Below the pieces are notes generated by a model. It ran no database searches, was not told where the DNA came from, and saw nothing but the letters and a program-made list of their open reading frames with translations. Source: an uncultured Rhodospirillaceae bacterium (GTDB lineage: Bacteria; Pseudomonadota; Alphaproteobacteria; Azospirillales; Azospirillaceae). Taken from it: a stretch of 64,000 bases of DNA. Every line of letters starts with the position of its first letter. The first letter of the stretch is position 1. The stretch lies in the NCBI GenBank assembly GCA_937927415.1, contig CALBDS010000042.1, positions 1 to 64,000 of the forward strand. Reading direction: 5' to 3'. Of this stretch, positions 20,535 to 32,220 are shown one piece after another. The position numbers and the translations under genes were made by a program.

Positions 20535-21203
20535 TCAGGCGTCGGTCACCACCAGCACCACCAGTTCCTTCGGCCCGTGCACGCCAAAGGCCAGGGTCTG
20601 TTCGATGTCCGCCGTCTTCGACGGGCCGGACACCAGAACCACGTTGGTGGGCATCCGGTCCTTCCAGCCCTGTTCCGCCACCACCTCGGCCATGCTGTCG
20701 CGCACCGACGATGCCGCGACTACCGCCACATGGACCGGCGGCAGCAGCGACATCAGCCGCGGCTCGTCGGCCCCGGGCCACAGGACCAGGGTGCCGGTTT
20801 CGGCAATGCCGGCCACCGTGCCGGTCACCCCGGCGTCGGCCTGCTGCACCAGCACCGATTTGAAGCTCTCCACCGGCTCGGTGTAGGGGACCAGCGCCGG
20901 GGCGTCCTCCCGGCCCGCCCAGGCATCGGCCAGGGTTTTCCCCGTCGCGGTGCCGGGGGCGTAAACCACCGTCCGGGAATTCTTGCCCGCCAGCTTGGTT
21001 GCCAGGATGCCGGCCAGCGTGTCCGGCCACGCGGCGGCGGTGGTGTCGTGCACCTCGGCCCGCCAGGATTCCAGCATGGTGCGGAACCGGGCCATGCGCT
21101 GATCGCCGAAGCGCGGCGGCTGCCAGTCGGGACGGTCCGGAGCCGCCGCCGGCGGGGCGGCGCGCAGGCGCGACAGGATGCGGGCGCGGGCGTCTTCAGA
21201 CAT
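20535..21203 (-). CDS. lutC: Lactate utilization protein C (LUD domain)
   Basis: 222-aa LutC/YkgG protein, subunit of the LutABC iron-sulfur L-lactate oxidation complex. The LUD domain includes TVAGIAETGTLVLWPG, PRLMSLLPPVHVAVV and SGPSKTADIEQTLAFGVHGP (split). Start overlaps the lutB stop by eight bases, indicating coupling. Last gene of the lactate operon. Confidence 0.9.
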   Translation of the reverse strand: MSEDARARILSRLRAAPPAAAPDRPDWQPPRFGDQRMARFRTMLESWRAEVHDTTAAAWPDTLAGILATKLAGKNSRTVVYAPGTATGKTLADAWAGREDAPALVPYTEPVESFKSVLVQQADAGVTGTVAGIAETGTLVLWPGADEPRLMSLLPPVHVAVVAASSVRDSMAEVVAEQGWKDRMPTNVVLVSGPSKTADIEQTLAFGVHGPKELVVLVVTDA

Positions 21204-22632
21204 CGGAATACCCCTGTTCCTTGGCCAGTTCGTGCAGGGTCTTCTTGGCGAACACCGGGCGGGTGCGGACGGAGGTCCATTCCTTCAGCAGCGGCATTCC
21301 CCCCGGCATCATGTTGCCGAAACGCTGCATCATCCTGGCCCCCATGCGGTAGAGCGCCGGGGAGGCGTACATCTTCTTCCACCCGGCCCAGACGGCGGCT
21401 TCGGTGGCGGTGTGCTTGCAGCCCGCCCCCATCACCGCCGGGCTGTCGGAGGGGTGAACCGCTTCCCGCCGCAGCCGCACCATGATGTCGGCGATGGGGA
21501 TGTTCACCGGACAGATTTCCACGCAGGCGTTGCACAGCGTGCAGGCGTGGGGAAGGTCACCGGCAACCGCGATGCCGTCCAACTGCGGCGTCAGAATCTT
21601 GCCGATCGGGCCGGGATAGACGGCGTTGTAGGTGTGCCCGCCCACCCGCGCATAGACCGGGCAATGGTTCATGCAGGCACCGCAGCGGATGCAGCGCAGG
21701 GTGTCGCGCAACTGGTCGTCGGCGTAGACCCGCGAGCGGCCGTTGTCCAGCAGCACCAGATGGACCTCTTGCGGGCCGTCCTTTTCCCCGGCTTTGCGCG
21801 GCGAGGTGATCATGTTGACGTAGGTGGTGATCCCCTGCCCCGTGGCCGAACGGGTCAGCAGCGACAGAAGCGGCGGGATATCCTCCAGCTTTTCCGCCAG
21901 CTTTTCGATGCCCATCACGGCGATGTGCAGCGGCGGCAGGGTGGTGGACAGGCGCCCGTTGCCTTCGTTCTCGACCAAAACCAGCGTGCCGGTTTCGGCG
22001 ACGGCGAAGTTCACCCCCGACAGCCCGGCGTCCGCCGCGGCAAAGCGCGAGCGCAGCACCCGGCGGGCGGCGTCGGTCAGTTCCGCCACATCCTCGGTAT
22101 AGGGCTGGCCGTCGATGTGCCGGGTGAAGAGTTCGGCAATCTCGCCCTTGTTCTTGTGGATGCAGGGCATGACGATGTGGCTGGGCGCCTCCCCGGCCAA
22201 CTGGATGATGTATTCGCCGAGGTCGGATTCGATGGCCTCGATGCCGTGCTTTTGCAGGAAGGCGTTGAGGTGCATCTCCTCCGACACCATCGACTTGCCC
22301 TTGACGATGGTCCGGGCGTCGTGGTCCTGCAGGATCTTCAGGACGATGCTGTTGGCCTCGTGGGTGGTTTCCGCCCAGTGGACCGTGATGCCGTTGGCGG
22401 TGCAGTTGGCTTCCAACTGCTCCAGCAGTTCGGGCAGGCGGGCCAGCACCCGGCGCTTGGCGGCGGCCCCGCGGGCGCGCAGGGATTTCCACGCGGCGAT
22501 GTCGGCGAACTGGGCGGCACGCTTCGCCATCAGCCCGTCCATGGCCCGGCGGAAATTGCCGCGCAGCTTGGTGTTGCCCAGAACCTTGTGGGCGCGCTCG
22601 ACGAAGGTGGACGCGGCGGCGGTGTCAGCCAT
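21196..22632 (-). CDS. lutB: Lactate utilization protein B (iron-sulfur, LUD domain)
   Basis: 478-aa LutB/LldF protein. A LUD domain (about 60-290, with AETGTLVLVENEGNGR) precedes two [4Fe-4S] ferredoxin motifs, CIRCGACMNHCPVY (about 310) and CTLCNACVEICPVNIP (about 365). It is the electron-transfer core of the lactate-oxidising LutABC complex. Start overlaps the lutA stop by eight bases. Confidence 0.93.
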   Translation of the reverse strand: MADTAAASTFVERAHKVLGNTKLRGNFRRAMDGLMAKRAAQFADIAAWKSLRARGAAAKRRVLARLPELLEQLEANCTANGITVHWAETTHEANSIVLKILQDHDARTIVKGKSMVSEEMHLNAFLQKHGIEAIESDLGEYIIQLAGEAPSHIVMPCIHKNKGEIAELFTRHIDGQPYTEDVAELTDAARRVLRSRFAAADAGLSGVNFAVAETGTLVLVENEGNGRLSTTLPPLHIAVMGIEKLAEKLEDIPPLLSLLTRSATGQGITTYVNMITSPRKAGEKDGPQEVHLVLLDNGRSRVYADDQLRDTLRCIRCGACMNHCPVYARVGGHTYNAVYPGPIGKILTPQLDGIAVAGDLPHACTLCNACVEICPVNIPIADIMVRLRREAVHPSDSPAVMGAGCKHTATEAAVWAGWKKMYASPALYRMGARMMQRFGNMMPGGMPLLKEWTSVRTRPVFAKKTLHELAKEQGYSDV

Positions 22633-23389
22633 GGGTGCGCTCCTTCAGGAATTCGGCGATGTGGCGGGCCTTGACGGGGGAACCGGATTTGCCCATCGCC
22701 CCGGAAATGTTCATCAGGCAACCGCAGTCGCCGGTGACCATCTGAGCCGCCCCCGTGCCCTCGATGCTCACCACCTTGTCGGTGACCATGGCCCCCGACA
22801 CCTCCGGCATCCGCACGGCAAAGGTACCGCCGAAGCCGCAACACTCCTTCTCCCGCGGGTTTTCCACCAGCGTGACGTTGGACAGGCGGCGCAGAAGCTC
22901 CTTCGGCTCGTCGGTCACCCCCATTTCCCGCACCGAATGGCAGGAGCCGTGCCAGGTGACCGTCAGCGGCTCCCCCTTGTCCTTCAGCTGGATGTCCAGC
23001 ACATGGACCAGGAACCACGTCAGCTCGTACACCCGCGAGGCGAAGGCCTCCGCCTCCGCCTGATCGGGTTCGCCGGCGAACAGGTCGGGGTAATGCATCC
23101 GCATCATGCCCGCACAGCTTCCCGACGGCACGATGATCGGCCAGGGGTTGGGGAACGCCTTGAACTGGGTGCGGGCGACGGCGCGCGCCTCCTCATACAT
23201 GCCGGTGTTGCGGGCGGGCTGGCCGCAACAGGTCTGGTTCTGGGGGAACACCACCTTCAACCCCTCCCGCCGCAGCAGGTCCATCCCGGCCAGACCGGCG
23301 TCGGGATAGAACAGGTCCACCAGACAGGTGCCGAAATAGTAAACGGTGTCGGGCTTGGGCGGAACGGGATACGCCGATGCGGGGGTCAA
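22625..23389 (-). CDS. lutA: Lactate utilization protein A (CCG-domain Fe-S oxidoreductase)
   Basis: 254-aa LutA/LldE protein with two CCG domains (CCGQPARNTG and CCGFGGTFAVRMPEVS) that bind a cysteine-rich [4Fe-4S] or non-canonical cluster. Start codon is TTG at 23387-23389, with GAGGTGG four bases upstream. ATG at 23284 (M35) is possible but would remove family sequence YYFGTCLVDL. Downstream of lldP across a 167-bp gap that contains a terminator-like hairpin. Confidence 0.9.
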   Translation of the reverse strand: MTPASAYPVPPKPDTVYYFGTCLVDLFYPDAGLAGMDLLRREGLKVVFPQNQTCCGQPARNTGMYEEARAVARTQFKAFPNPWPIIVPSGSCAGMMRMHYPDLFAGEPDQAEAEAFASRVYELTWFLVHVLDIQLKDKGEPLTVTWHGSCHSVREMGVTDEPKELLRRLSNVTLVENPREKECCGFGGTFAVRMPEVSGAMVTDKVVSIEGTGAAQMVTGDCGCLMNISGAMGKSGSPVKARHIAEFLKERTHG

Positions 23390-23458
23390 GGCGCCACCTC
23401 ATGCTGACAGGGGGAAAGGGCAAAGAGACAAACGAATCAAATAAATATAGAGGGAAAT

Positions 23459-23493
23459 CGAAAGAAAAAGACGGGGGCGACGCGCGCACCCCC
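23459..23493 (-). terminator. Terminator-like hairpin between lldP and lutA
   Basis: On the minus strand a GGGGG...CCCCC hairpin with a GC-rich interior is followed by GTCTTTTTCTTT. It lies 63 bp after the lldP stop and would lower lutABC expression relative to lldP, or act as a processing boundary. Confidence 0.5.
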
Positions 23494-23556
23494 GCTGCAA
23501 GTTGTCACCGGGACGGGATGGATCGACCATGCCCGCCCGGTGCCTCCGATACCGGA

Positions 23557-25233
<1,677 letters not shown>

Positions 25234-25607
25234 TGGGAATCCATCCTCCGCCAGACCGTTTTCACGTTGGTGGCGTGTGTTTGGAAAAGACGGACGGCAG
25301 CCCCGCAACGGCATGGCGCGAACCGGAACGGCCCGCACCGGCAGACGGCAGCGTTTCCCCCGCATCCCCCAAAACCGGACGTTTCATTCGTCACCGGCCG
25401 GCGCCCGGTAAGGAAGATGCGCCAGACTGCGACCAAATGACATCTCTTAGCCAACGTTGATGTTTGGATAAAAGATTTGACCAAAGCCCGCAACAGGAAA
25501 ATTCTTCATCCGTCGAACGGATCGCAACCCGCTGGACGGGGGCGGCGGGGGAAGCTATCTAACGGAAAAGGCCCGGATTCCACGGGGAGAACACAAAGGA
25601 AACGCCG
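25234..25607. other. Divergent control region between lldP and the GntR regulator
   Basis: 374 bp without a gene. The centre (25431-25485) is AT-rich and holds GACCAAA twice (25431-25437, 25479-25485) plus TTTGGAT (25463-25469). These form a loose inverted repeat TTTGG-N13-CCAAA that could serve as operator for the neighbouring FadR-type regulator. No confident -35/-10 pair was found. Confidence 0.35.
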
Positions 25608-26408
25608 ATGACGCACGACAGGATTCCCAGTGGCCGGATCAAACCGGCAAAACTGTCGGACGCCATTGCCGAGCATCTGGAAAAGCTGATTCTGGAAGGG
25701 GTTCTGCGGCCGGGCGAAAAGCTGCTGCCCGAACGCGAACTGGCGCAGAAGCTGGACGTGTCACGCCCGTCGCTGCGCGATGCGCTGGCCAAGCTGGAAA
25801 GCCGCGGGCTGCTGGTCACCGGACGCGGGGGCACGCAAGTAGCGCAATTCCTGGCGCCGATGACCGATCCGCTGGTGTCGCTTCTGCAATCGAAGCCGGA
25901 AACCGCGTACGATTACCTGGAGTTCCGCACCACCATCGAGGGCACCGCCGCCGCCCTGGCCGCCGAACGGGCCACCAATCTCGACCGCGATGCCATTGCG
26001 CGGGCGGTGGAGCGGATGAAGACCGGCCATGGCCTGGACGATCCCACCATCGAGGCGGACGCCGACGCCGACCTGCATCAGGCGATCTATGAAGCGGCCC
26101 ATAATGTGGTGATCCTGCACATCATGCGCGCTTTTTCCGCCATGCTGCGCAACGATGTGTTCTACAACCGCGCTCACCTCTACACGCGGCCGGGTGTGCG
26201 GGAAATGCTGCTGAGCCAGCATCTGGCCATTGCCGATGCGGTGCTGGCCGGACGGCCCGCCGACGCCCGTGCGGCGGCGGAGGAGCACGTCACCTTCACC
26301 CTGCACACCTTGCAGGACATCCGCGACGACGACCAGCGTCTGGCCGTGTCCCTGCGCCGCATCGGCCGGTCGGATCTGGTGGACGGGATCACCGCATCCC
26401 CGGAATGA
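25608..26408 (+). CDS. FadR-subfamily GntR regulator, probably of lactate use
   Basis: 266 aa. The N-terminal winged helix has LILEGVLRPGEKLLPERELAQKLDVSRPSLRDALAKLESRGLL, split over residues 27-70 and typical of GntR. The C-terminal FCD domain has the metal-binding pattern (D-x3-H in ADADLHQAIYEAAHN, then H in LSQHLAIADAVLAG and H in AAEEHVTF). It resembles LldR/PdhR. Divergence from lldP-lutABC suggests lactate-responsive repression (inference from context). Confidence 0.85.
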   Translation: MTHDRIPSGRIKPAKLSDAIAEHLEKLILEGVLRPGEKLLPERELAQKLDVSRPSLRDALAKLESRGLLVTGRGGTQVAQFLAPMTDPLVSLLQSKPETAYDYLEFRTTIEGTAAALAAERATNLDRDAIARAVERMKTGHGLDDPTIEADADADLHQAIYEAAHNVVILHIMRAFSAMLRNDVFYNRAHLYTRPGVREMLLSQHLAIADAVLAGRPADARAAAEEHVTFTLHTLQDIRDDDQRLAVSLRRIGRSDLVDGITASPE

Positions 26409-26417
26409 CCGGGCGGT

Positions 26418-27506
26418 TCAGCCCAGAACCTCGCCCAGCGCCGTGACCAGGGCGCGGTTTTCCTCTTCCAGGCCGACCGTGATGCGCAGGCCGTCGGCCA
26501 TGCCGTATTCGACGCAGCTTTTGACCAGGATGCCGCGGCGGGCCAGATGGTCCAGAATCTGCGGCACCCCCAGCGACGGGTCGGGCGGCACCCGCACCAG
26601 CAGGAAATTGCACACGCTGGGGTACACCCGCAGCCCCAACTGCTCCAACTCCTGCGTCAGCCAGGGCAGCCACATGGCGTTGTGGGCGTAGGTGGCGTCT
26701 TCGTGATCGGTGTCACCAATGGCGGCGGCAGCCGCCGCCTGGGCCGGCACCGACACGGCGAAGGGAGAGCGCACATGCTCCAGCGCGTCGATCACCGACC
26801 GCGGCCCATAGGCCCACCCCACCCGCAGCCCGGCCAGCCCGTGCATCTTGGAGAAGGAGCGGACCATCACCACATTGTCGCAGCCTTCCACCAGATCCAC
26901 GCCATCAGCGTAGTTTTCCCGCCGGATGTATTCGGCATAGGCCGAATCCAGCACCAGCAGCGTGTGCGGCGGCAGCCCGGCGCGCAGGCGCTGCACCGCG
27001 TCCAGCGGGATATAGGTGCCGGTGGGGTTGTTGGGGTTGGCCAGATAGCACAGCCGGGTCCGGTTGCCCGACAGCTCGATCATCGCCTCCACATCCACCA
27101 CCATGTCGCGTTCGGCGGCGACGATGGGGGTGGCGCCGGTCAGCCGGGCGGCCTTGATGAAACCGCGGTAGCCGTGCTCGTGGCACAGCACCTCGTCCCC
27201 CGGCCCGGCATACGCCTGACAGAGGAGTTGCAGCAGGTCGTCGGACCCGCCGCCGCACACGATGCGGCTGTCGTCCAGATCGTAGCGCCGGGCGATGGCG
27301 CGGCGCAGGGGTGTCTGGCGGGAATCGGGGTAGTGGTGGATCTGCGCCGCGGCATGGCGGTAGGCGTGCAGCGCCTTGGGGCTGGGACCCAGCGGGTTGA
27401 CGGTCAGCGACAGGTCGATCCACGCCCGCCCATCGTCGTCCAACGGTTTTGCCGGCTGATAGGGGCGGATGTGGCTGATACCGGGACGAGGCGACAAGAA
27501 CTCCAT
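26418..27506 (-). CDS. hisC: HisC-type PLP-dependent aminotransferase
   Basis: 362-aa class I/II aminotransferase of the histidinol-phosphate type. Motifs are NPLGPSPKA, YPDSRQTPLRRAIA, NPNNPTGTYI (about 165), DSAYAEYI and the PLP lysine in SFSKMHGLAGLRVG (about 230). It could make histidinol phosphate or act on aromatic amino acids; many alphaproteobacteria have several paralogues, and this one is not in a his operon. Convergent with the GntR gene. The aap terminator lies just upstream of its start. Confidence 0.8.
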   Translation of the reverse strand: MEFLSPRPGISHIRPYQPAKPLDDDGRAWIDLSLTVNPLGPSPKALHAYRHAAAQIHHYPDSRQTPLRRAIARRYDLDDSRIVCGGGSDDLLQLLCQAYAGPGDEVLCHEHGYRGFIKAARLTGATPIVAAERDMVVDVEAMIELSGNRTRLCYLANPNNPTGTYIPLDAVQRLRAGLPPHTLLVLDSAYAEYIRRENYADGVDLVEGCDNVVMVRSFSKMHGLAGLRVGWAYGPRSVIDALEHVRSPFAVSVPAQAAAAAAIGDTDHEDATYAHNAMWLPWLTQELEQLGLRVYPSVCNFLLVRVPPDPSLGVPQILDHLARRGILVKSCVEYGMADGLRITVGLEEENRALVTALGEVLG

Positions 27507-27600
27507 CGGGCGGCTCCGCGGCTTAATCGAACGGTCGCACCCAGCGTCTCAACCGGCGTGCACCGCATTGAAACGGAATAATCTGCCGCTGACCAGAAAA

Positions 27601-27641
27601 GAAAACAGGCCTGCGGCGGATTGATCCACAGGCCTGTTTTC
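27601..27641 (-). terminator. Terminator of the aap operon
   Basis: Perfect 13-bp inverted repeat GAAAACAGGCCTG / CAGGCCTGTTTTC with a 15-base loop, located after the aapP stop. On the minus strand it continues TTTTCTTTTC, giving a clear rho-independent terminator. Confidence 0.8.
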
Positions 27642-27674
27642 CGACGATTGCCCCGTAATCTCAGCAGCTCAATC

Positions 27675-28442
27675 TCAGTGGCTGAGAATCTGGCTGAGGA
27701 ACAGCTTGGTGCGGTCCGATTGCGGATTTGTGAAGAAAGCGTCGGGCGTGTTCTGCTCGACGATCTCACCGCGGTCCATGAAGATCACCCGGTCGGCCAC
27801 CGATTTGGCGAATCCCATTTCGTGGGTCACGCACAACATGGTCATGCCGGTTTCCGCCAGACCGATCATCACATCCAGCACCTCCTTCACCATTTCGGGA
27901 TCGAGGGCGGAGGTGGGTTCGTCGAACAGCATGATCTTGGGCTTCATGCACAGCGACCGCGCGATGGCGACGCGCTGCTGCTGACCGCCCGACAGTTGGC
28001 CGGGGTACTTGTGGGCCTGATTGGCGATCTGCACCCGCTCCAGATACTTCATGGCGGTGGCCTCGGCCTCCGCCTTGGGCTGGCGGCGGACCCAGATAGG
28101 GGCCAGCGTGCAGTTTTCCAGCACCGTCAGGTGGGGAAACAGGTTGAAATGCTGGAACACCATGCCGACCTCGCGCCGGACCAGTTCGATGTTCTTGAGG
28201 TTGCCGGTCAGCTCGATGCCGTCGATGACGATGGAGCCTTTCTGATGCTCCTCCAGCCGGTTCAGGCAGCGGATGAGCGTCGATTTCCCCGACCCGGACG
28301 GGCCGCAGATGACGATCCGTTCGCCCTTGGCAACGCTGAGATTGATGTCGCGCAGGACATGGAACTCGCCATACCACTTGTGAACGCCGGCGCAGGTGAT
28401 GACCGGGGAGACGGCGTCCGATTGAGGGTGAGCCAAAGCCAT
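27675..28442 (-). CDS. aapP: General L-amino acid ABC transporter, ATPase
   Basis: 255-aa polar amino acid ABC ATPase with Walker [10 protein letters not shown], signature [15 protein letters not shown], Walker [15 protein letters not shown] and the family segment [18 protein letters not shown] (split). It powers the AapJQMP/BztABCD-type importer whose permeases lie directly upstream. Last gene of the operon, before the terminator. Confidence 0.93.
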   Translation of the reverse strand: MALAHPQSDAVSPVITCAGVHKWYGEFHVLRDINLSVAKGERIVICGPSGSGKSTLIRCLNRLEEHQKGSIVIDGIELTGNLKNIELVRREVGMVFQHFNLFPHLTVLENCTLAPIWVRRQPKAEAEATAMKYLERVQIANQAHKYPGQLSGGQQQRVAIARSLCMKPKIMLFDEPTSALDPEMVKEVLDVMIGLAETGMTMLCVTHEMGFAKSVADRVIFMDRGEIVEQNTPDAFFTNPQSDRTKLFLSQILSH

Positions 28443-28461
28443 GATCGCGGTTTCCCCTTGC

Positions 28462-29577
28462 TTAATGACGGCGGGAGCGGTTGAGATCCCGTTCCAGCCG
28501 CTGGCTGTACTTGGACATGAAGAAGCAGAACGCCCAATAGATCAGGCCGATGAACAGATAGGCCTCGCGGTAGAACCCCCGCCACGACGGATCGGTCAGA
28601 GCCGCCTTGGCGCTGCCCAGCAGGTCGTACAGGCCGATGATGATGACCAGCGACGTGTCCTTGAAGAAGCTGATGAAGGTGTTCACCAGCGGCGGGATGG
28701 AAATGGCCAGCGCCTGCGGCAGGATCACCTTGCCCATCTTCTGCCAATAGGATAGGCCCAGCCCGTCGGCGGCCTCGTACTGGCCCTTGGGGATGGCCTG
28801 CAGCCCGCCGCGGATGGCCTCGGCCATATAGGCGGCGGCGAACAGGATGAACGCCACCTGGGCGCGCAGCAGCTTGTCCACCGTCACGCCCGTGGGCAGG
28901 AACAGCGGGAACATCACCGACGCCATGAACAGCAGGCTGATGAGCGGCACCCCGCGGATCAGCTCGATGTAGGTGACGCAGATGGCCTTCACCGCCGGCA
29001 TGGTGGACCGCCGGCCCAGCGCCAGCAGGATGGAGAAGGGAAAGGCCACCGCCAGACCGATCACCGACAGGATCAGCGTCAGCGGCAGACCGCCCCAGTA
29101 GGTGTTCTCCACCGGGGTCAGCCCCAGCACCCCGCCCCACATCAGAACGCCGACCACCGCCAGACCGGCCAGCCACACCAGACCGAACCACGCATGCCAG
29201 AAACGCCGGTCGCAACTGGCGCCCAGCAGCGCGATGAAGATCACGATGACCAGAAGCGGGCGCCATTGTTCGTCATAGGGGAACATGCCGAACATGATGA
29301 AGCGCAGCTTTTCCGCGACGAAGGCCCAGCAGGCCCCGCCCAGATCCGCCCGGCATTCCTGCGGCGGGGCGCCGAAGCCATGGGCCTTGATGACCAGCCA
29401 GTCCACCAGCGGCGGCACCACCCGCAGGACGGCCCAGACGATCAGCACCGTCAGCAGGGCGTTGTACCACGTGTTGAACAGGTTGTTGCGCACCCACGCC
29501 AGCGGGCCGACGGTGGCCACGGGGGGCCGTTCTTCGGCCATGGCGGGGGGAGCGGTGTTTTCGACGGTTCCGGTCAT
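28462..29577 (-). CDS. aapM: General L-amino acid ABC transporter, permease AapM/BztC
   Basis: 371-aa inner-membrane permease. It has a long N-terminal extension with extra helices and a large loop between them (about 1-160), the hallmark of AapM/BztC. The HisM-type domain follows, with the ATPase-contact loop [24 protein letters not shown] (split near 265). It forms the heteromeric channel with AapQ. The start lies four bp after the aapQ stop. Confidence 0.92.
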   Translation of the reverse strand: MTGTVENTAPPAMAEERPPVATVGPLAWVRNNLFNTWYNALLTVLIVWAVLRVVPPLVDWLVIKAHGFGAPPQECRADLGGACWAFVAEKLRFIMFGMFPYDEQWRPLLVIVIFIALLGASCDRRFWHAWFGLVWLAGLAVVGVLMWGGVLGLTPVENTYWGGLPLTLILSVIGLAVAFPFSILLALGRRSTMPAVKAICVTYIELIRGVPLISLLFMASVMFPLFLPTGVTVDKLLRAQVAFILFAAAYMAEAIRGGLQAIPKGQYEAADGLGLSYWQKMGKVILPQALAISIPPLVNTFISFFKDTSLVIIIGLYDLLGSAKAALTDPSWRGFYREAYLFIGLIYWAFCFFMSKYSQRLERDLNRSRRH

Positions 29578-29580
29578 GGC

Positions 29581-30774
29581 CTACCGCTCCACCAGGGCAA
29601 TGCGTTTGTTGTACCAGTTCATGAAGCCCGAAATGGCAAGGCTGAACGCCAGATAGGTGCCCATGATCATGACCACCCCCTCCACCGCCTGCCCCGTCTG
29701 GTTCAAGGTGGTGTTGGCGACCGACACCAGATCGGGATAGCCGATGGCCAGCGCCAGGGATGAGTTCTTCGTCAGGTTCAGGTACTGGCTGGTCAGCGGC
29801 GGCACGATCACCCGCAACGCCTGCGGCAGCACCACCAGACGCAGGGTGTGGCCCGAGGACAGACCCAGCGCCCGCGACGCTTCCGTCTGGCCCCAGTTCA
29901 CCGACAGGATGCCGCTGCGCACCACCTCGGCGATGAAGGCAGCGGTGTAGATACTGAGGCCGGTCAGGATGGCGAAGAATTCCGGGCTGATGACCATGCC
30001 GCCGACGAAGTTGAAACCGCGCAGTTCCGGCACGTCCAACTGCGTCGGCGCCCCGCCGGCCAGATAGACCAGCAGCGGCAGCCCCACAACACAGCCCAGC
30101 AACGACAGCAACACGGGATACGGCTTGCCCGTCGCCGCCTGCCGCGCCCGGCCCCAGCGGTTGAGGACATAGGCCAGGACGATGCCCACGATCAGGGCCA
30201 GCCCCACCCACGCCCACACCGGATCGGCCGCCGGCACCGGAAAGCGCACCCCGCGCTGGGACACGAAAACCCCCGGCAGCGGATTGAGCGCCTGACGCAC
30301 CGGCGGCATGCTTTCGGTGATGACCGCGTACCAGATGAAAAGCTGAAGCAGCGGCGGGATGTTGCGGACGATTTCCACATAGCCGCCCGCCAGCCGCGCC
30401 AGCAGCCAGTTGCTCGACAGTCGCGCCACGCCGATCAGGGTGCCCAGGATGGTGGCGGCGATGATGCCGATCACCGACACCTTCACCGTGTTCAGCACAC
30501 CGGCCACGAAGGCGCGGCCATAGGTGTCCTTGGGCGTGTAGTCGATCAGGCTTTCGCCGATGGCAAAGGATGCCTCCCGCCCCATGAAGCCGAAGCCGGT
30601 GGCGATCGACCGCCGCGACAGGTTGTCGAGGGTGTTGTAGACGAGAAACCACCCGATCAGGACGATGGTGCCGATCAGCAGGATCTGATACACCAGCGAC
30701 CGTACGGTCGGGTCATTGAGAGAAAACACGAATCCCGCCCGCGGCGGTGCGGAATCCCGGTGTTCGCTGGACAC
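29581..30774 (-). CDS. aapQ: General L-amino acid ABC transporter, permease AapQ/BztB
   Basis: 397-aa permease of the Aap/Bzt family. It has a membrane-rich N-terminal extension plus the HisM-type domain with contact loop EVVRSGILSVNWGQTEASRALGLS (split near 300). GTG at 30772-30774 is chosen because GGAGG sits seven bases upstream. An in-frame ATG at 30882 would add an Arg/Pro-rich segment unlike the family. Follows aapJ after a 176-bp gap. Confidence 0.9.
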   Translation of the reverse strand: MSSEHRDSAPPRAGFVFSLNDPTVRSLVYQILLIGTIVLIGWFLVYNTLDNLSRRSIATGFGFMGREASFAIGESLIDYTPKDTYGRAFVAGVLNTVKVSVIGIIAATILGTLIGVARLSSNWLLARLAGGYVEIVRNIPPLLQLFIWYAVITESMPPVRQALNPLPGVFVSQRGVRFPVPAADPVWAWVGLALIVGIVLAYVLNRWGRARQAATGKPYPVLLSLLGCVVGLPLLVYLAGGAPTQLDVPELRGFNFVGGMVISPEFFAILTGLSIYTAAFIAEVVRSGILSVNWGQTEASRALGLSSGHTLRLVVLPQALRVIVPPLTSQYLNLTKNSSLALAIGYPDLVSVANTTLNQTGQAVEGVVMIMGTYLAFSLAISGFMNWYNKRIALVER

Positions 30775-30950
30775 GGGGGGGCCTCCGTTCCATCGTTCAG
30801 GTCGGCGGCGGAAAGATGTCCGCCGCCCGACGTTGTACGGGGGACAGGTCCGGCAACGCCGGGCCGTCCATTTCTTTGACATATGTCCCGGCGGCGCCTT
30901 GAACAGAGACGTTACCGCCCCCGGTCAAGGCCCGCCGTTGCGACCGGTGC

Positions 30951-31973
30951 TTACCGGAAGGGCATGGCGTACTGCATCCCGCCCTTGGTCCACAGGGCGT
31001 TCAGCCCGCGTTCCAGCTTCAGCGGGGTCTTCACGCCGACGTTGCGTTCAAAGATTTCGCCGTAATTGCCCATCTTCTTGATGACGTTGTAGAGCCACTT
31101 GTCATCCAGCCCCAGAGCACCCCCCATACCCGGCGCCACGCCCAGCATGCGCTGGATTTCCGGGTCCTTGCTGGTCAGGAATTCATCCAGGTTCTTGGAG
31201 GTAATGCCCTTTTCCTCCGCCGCGATGGCGCCGTAAACGGTCCACTTCACAATGTCGAACCACTGGTCGTCACCGTGGCGCACCGCCGGGGCCAGCGGTT
31301 CCTTGGAGATGATTTCCGGCAGGATGATGTGGTCGTCGGGGTTGGGGGCGACCGCCGCACGGGTGCCGGCCAGACCGGAGGCATCGGTGGTCAGCACATC
31401 GCAGCGGCCGGCGAAATAGGCCGCGTTCACCTCGTCAACGGATTCGATGACGACGGGGTTGTACTGAAGATTGTTGGTGCGGAAATAGTCCGCCAGATTG
31501 AGTTCGGTGGTGGTGCCCGACTGGACGCAGACGGTGGCGCCGCTCAGCTCCTTGGCGCTCTTCACACCCAGCTTCTTCGGCACCATGAAGCCCTGGCCGT
31601 CGTAATAGGTGACGGGGGCGAAGTTCAGACCGACCGAGGTGTCGCGGGTCAGGGTCACGGTGGTGTTGCGCGACAGCAGGTCCACTTCACCCGACTGGAT
31701 GGCCGGGAAACGCTGCTGGGCCGACAGCGGGGTGAACTTCACCTTGTTGGGATCATTGAACAGGGCCACCGCCACGGCGCGGCAATAATCCACGTCCAGC
31801 CCCGTCCAATTGCCGGCGCTGTCGGGGTTGCCGAAGCCGGCCAGACCGGTGTTCACGCCGCATTGAACGAATCCGCGCTGCTTGATGGCGTCCAGCGTCG
31901 GACCGGCCTGCGCCGCCCCCGACGCAACGCCAAGCGCGATCGTCGCCGCAGCCGCGAGAAATACCGCTTTCAT
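30951..31973 (-). CDS. aapJ: General L-amino acid ABC transporter, periplasmic binding protein
   Basis: 340-aa solute-binding protein with a cleavable signal peptide (MKAVFLAAAATIALGVASGAAQA). AapJ features are TLDAIKQRGFVQCGVNTGLAGF (split), GLDVDYCRAVAVALF and TRDTSVGLNFAPVTYYDGQGF (split). In Rhizobium the Aap system imports a broad range of L-amino acids. The start at MKAVFLAAA is fixed by the signal peptide. First gene of the operon, with the higher-expressed binding protein separated from aapQ by a gap. Confidence 0.93.
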   Translation of the reverse strand: MKAVFLAAAATIALGVASGAAQAGPTLDAIKQRGFVQCGVNTGLAGFGNPDSAGNWTGLDVDYCRAVAVALFNDPNKVKFTPLSAQQRFPAIQSGEVDLLSRNTTVTLTRDTSVGLNFAPVTYYDGQGFMVPKKLGVKSAKELSGATVCVQSGTTTELNLADYFRTNNLQYNPVVIESVDEVNAAYFAGRCDVLTTDASGLAGTRAAVAPNPDDHIILPEIISKEPLAPAVRHGDDQWFDIVKWTVYGAIAAEEKGITSKNLDEFLTSKDPEIQRMLGVAPGMGGALGLDDKWLYNVIKKMGNYGEIFERNVGVKTPLKLERGLNALWTKGGMQYAMPFR

Positions 31974-32220
31974 GTTACACTCCACCCTGTTTTTTGACCT
32001 TTGATTACGCGACGGTGGCGTAATCCGGATTTGGCCGGGATTCGGACAGTCCGTCCCGCGCCTTATGGGTGAAGTGTACCAAGCCATGCCTTTTTGTCGA
32101 TCCTCCAATGCCGGAATCGTCGCCGCTTGTGGAGATCACGTATCCCACCGGAACAAGAGCGGCCACGGCCTTGCGGCCGGCGCTTGCGCATGGGCACAAT
32201 ACCCCCTTTGTTGACCAGAG

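Noticed and set aside
31974..32220. SAM-II type riboswitch in front of metC
   Set aside because: No matching conserved core was found in the 247-bp gap.
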